Shown here: positions 5,357 through 6,366 of the stretch, in pieces | Numbering within the stretch: position 1 is the first letter of the stretch | How the letters are laid out: each line of letters starts with the position of its first letter | Assembly: GCA_027686065.1 (NCBI GenBank) | Contig: JAQCTH010000116.1 | Span: 1 to 6,366 of the forward strand | DNA: 6,366 nt | Direction: 5' to 3' | DNA from: Clostridiaceae bacterium AF10-41 | GTDB taxonomy: Bacteria; Bacillota; Clostridia; Clostridiales; Clostridiaceae | Notes under the pieces: model-generated | Database searches by the model: none | Told to the model about the DNA's origin: nothing | The model's input: the letters and a program-made list of their open reading frames with translations, nothing else | Position numbers and translations under genes: made by a program

Positions 5357-6034
5357 CTAAACTTCCTTTACTGTAGGTATTACACCAATTACTGGAATTT
5401 CTAATTCTCTTTCTAATTGATCTTTTGATTTAAAGGTATTATCTAAGAATTCTAATAGGAAGGCTAATCCTACACTTACCATTAATCCAAGTAAAAATGC
5501 TATTGCAATATTCATTTTCTTATTAGGACTAACTGGTTTTTCTGGTAATTGAACCTCTTCTATAGTTTTTATATTTCCATTTGGAACTAATTCTTTTGAC
5601 GTTTTTATAAATTCATTCGTTAGCTCTTGTATAACTACCTTTGCTTCTTGAGGATTATTGCTTTTATATTTAATTTGTAGTATTTGTGTATCTGATACAG
5701 GTGATACTGTTAAATTTGCTAAAACATCTTGTGGTTTTAACTCAAGGCTTGTACCTTGCAAACTTCTTGATACTAAATCTTTTGTTTTTATTGCCTCTGA
5801 GTAAGTTTTCATAAGCTTTTGGTACATAAGTACATCATTTTGGTTATATGCTTGATTATCCCCTTCATCTTTACCTATAAAAACTTTTGTACTTGCTTCA
5901 TATTTAGGTTTTATTACAAAGAAACTTAATGCTGCTGAAATTATAGTAGCTATTAATGTAACTGTAACTATCATTAACCATCTCTTTTTTAAAGCTTCAA
6001 ATAATTCATCTAATCTTATTACTTGTTCTTCCAC
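5357..6034 (-). CDS. cpsC: CpsC/CapA-type polysaccharide co-polymerase and kinase activator (Wzz domain, YveK-like)
   Basis: This membrane protein sets capsule chain length and activates the CpsD kinase through its cytoplasmic tail. The 225-residue product has the expected plan: a short cytoplasmic N-terminus with IRLDELFEALKKRW (6-19, Wzz start), a first transmembrane helix at about 20-40, an extracytoplasmic region at about 42-172, and a second helix at about 174-194. A PEKPVSP proline-rich motif (164-170) stands just before the second helix, as is typical of co-polymerases. The roughly 30-residue C-terminal tail (FLDNTFKSKDQLERELEIPVIGVIP, from 196) is the segment that in homologues contacts and activates the kinase. 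The start is GTG at 6034, with GGGAGG at 6048-6043 and an 8-base spacer; no better in-frame start is needed for the family N-terminus. It is the first gene of the operon in this window and is coupled to cpsD. There is no fused kinase domain, unlike the Gram-negative Wzc type. Confidence 0.95.
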   Translation of the reverse strand: MEEQVIRLDELFEALKKRWLMIVTVTLIATIISAALSFFVIKPKYEASTKVFIGKDEGDNQAYNQNDVLMYQKLMKTYSEAIKTKDLVSRSLQGTSLELKPQDVLANLTVSPVSDTQILQIKYKSNNPQEAKVVIQELTNEFIKTSKELVPNGNIKTIEEVQLPEKPVSPNKKMNIAIAFLLGLMVSVGLAFLLEFLDNTFKSKDQLERELEIPVIGVIPTVKEV

Positions 6035-6042
6035 TGAAATTT

Positions 6043-6048
6043 CCTCCC
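6043..6048 (-). promoter_or_regulatory. Strong ribosome binding site for the GTG start of cpsC
   Basis: GGGAGG on the minus strand is followed by an 8-base spacer and GTG at 6034. It supports the non-ATG start of the first gene. Confidence 0.8.
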
Positions 6049-6072
6049 AATATATAATTACGCTTTCAACTT

Positions 6073-6081
6073 ATTATATCA
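6073..6081 (-). promoter_or_regulatory. Candidate proximal promoter (extended -10, TGATATAAT)
   Basis: The minus strand has TG, one base, then a consensus TATAAT. No good TTGACA-like hexamer lies 16-19 bases upstream, which is tolerated with the extended -10 form. Transcription would begin near 6066, giving a leader of roughly 30 bases before the cpsC GTG with the ribosome binding site correctly inside it. In DNA this AT-rich chance matches are common, but position and quality are good. Confidence 0.55.
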
Positions 6082-6180
6082 TCAATAGACATAATTTTTA
6101 TACCCTTAATTTCATTTTTAATAAATTTTATATTATTATTAAATTTTATATTTAATCATTAGTAGTTTAATTTTTGCAAG

Positions 6181-6216
6181 AATTTTGTATATGTTTTTTA
6201 ACAACAATACAAAATT
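6181..6216. repeat. 10-bp inverted repeat overlapping the distal promoter
   Basis: AATTTTGTAT (6181-6190) and ATACAAAATT (6207-6216) are exact reverse complements with a 16-base loop. The right arm overlaps the candidate distal -10 element, and the rest lies in its predicted early transcript. It could be an operator or a leader hairpin. No U-run follows it. Confidence 0.5.
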
Positions 6217-6222
6217 ATATCA
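6214..6222 (-). promoter_or_regulatory. Candidate distal promoter (extended -10, TGATATAAT)
   Basis: The same nine-base TGATATAAT occurs 141 bases upstream of the proximal copy, again without a clear -35 hexamer. A transcript from here would start near 6207 and have a leader of about 170 bases. Confidence 0.4.
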
Positions 6223-6289
6223 CAAATCCCTATCATTATTTTACTTTTTTAGCGACATTTTATAACCATTTTTAAACATAACTTAACCA

Positions 6290-6296
6290 TTCGACA
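6290..6296 (-). promoter_or_regulatory. Candidate Spo0A box (TGTCGAA)
   Basis: The minus strand reads TGTCGAA, an exact match to the established Spo0A box consensus. A partial copy, TGTCGCT, lies at 6257-6251. The site is about 75 bases upstream of the distal -10 element. A seven-base match can arise by chance, and orientation relative to the promoter does not prove activation or repression. Confidence 0.4.
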
Positions 6297-6366
6297 TTCA
6301 TTTAAAATTGATAACTTTTTTATTTATACTACCACACTTTTTATTATTATGTTTTAAATTTAATTA

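Larger units (their letters stand above)
6035..6366. other. AT-rich upstream region of the capsule operon
   Basis: These 332 bases hold no credible gene on either strand; the small open frames lack ribosome binding sites. On the minus strand they contain two copies of TGATATAAT (6081-6073 and 6222-6214), a dyad at 6181-6216, a direct repeat of TAAATTTTATATT (plus strand, 6122-6134 and 6140-6152), and a Spo0A-box-like site at 6290-6296. Whatever gene lies upstream is beyond the right edge. Confidence 0.7.

Noticed and set aside
6191..6265. A 24-codon plus-strand ATG frame in the upstream region
   Set aside because: There is no Shine-Dalgarno sequence before it, composition is low-complexity, and it overlaps the candidate distal promoter.

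Overview
The window reads as the promoter-proximal part of a Wzy-type capsule or exopolysaccharide operon from a low-GC Gram-positive bacterium, most likely a Clostridium or close relative. The evidence is very AT-rich DNA (sampled lines range from about 15 to 43% GC), strong purine-rich Shine-Dalgarno sequences, and the Firmicutes arrangement of separate CpsC, CpsD and CpsB proteins. All seven genes lie on the minus strand, so transcription runs from the right end of the window to the left.

Right to left, the layout is as follows. (i) A roughly 330-base AT-rich upstream region (6035-6366) holds two candidate extended -10 promoters with the same core, a perfect Spo0A-box-like heptamer inside a mirrored motif pair, and a short dyad. 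(ii) cpsC (chain-length regulator and kinase activator) and cpsD (bacterial tyrosine kinase) are tightly coupled. (iii) A 214-base non-coding gap contains a heptamer repeat array, present in both orientations around a small perfect hairpin. (iv) cpsB (PHP-type tyrosine phosphatase) is followed by a small monotopic phosphoglycosyl transferase that starts the lipid-linked repeat unit. (v) A WecC-type UDP-N-acetylmannosamine dehydrogenase comes next. (vi) A 71-base spacer is dominated by a perfect 16-bp inverted repeat. (vii) A WecG/TagA/CpsF family glycosyltransferase is followed, one base later, by the N-terminal 300 codons of a heparinase II/III-family protein that runs off the left edge.

The genes make a coherent pathway. 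The phosphoglycosyl transferase places the first sugar phosphate on undecaprenyl phosphate. WecC makes UDP-ManNAcA, and the WecG-like enzyme is a good candidate to add ManNAc or ManNAcA as the second sugar. CpsC, CpsD and CpsB set polymer length and output through a tyrosine phosphorylation cycle. The heparinase-type protein belongs to a fold that cleaves uronic-acid polysaccharides by beta-elimination, which suits a polymer containing a uronic acid. No flippase, polymerase, UDP-GlcNAc 2-epimerase or LytR-CpsA-Psr ligase is visible here; they would have to lie beyond the left edge or elsewhere.

The protein-coding content is a recognisable capsule cluster, not a new system. The less ordinary signals are non-coding: the heptamer array between kinase and phosphatase genes, the hairpin that stands where the wecG-like gene should have its ribosome binding site, and the architecture of the upstream region.
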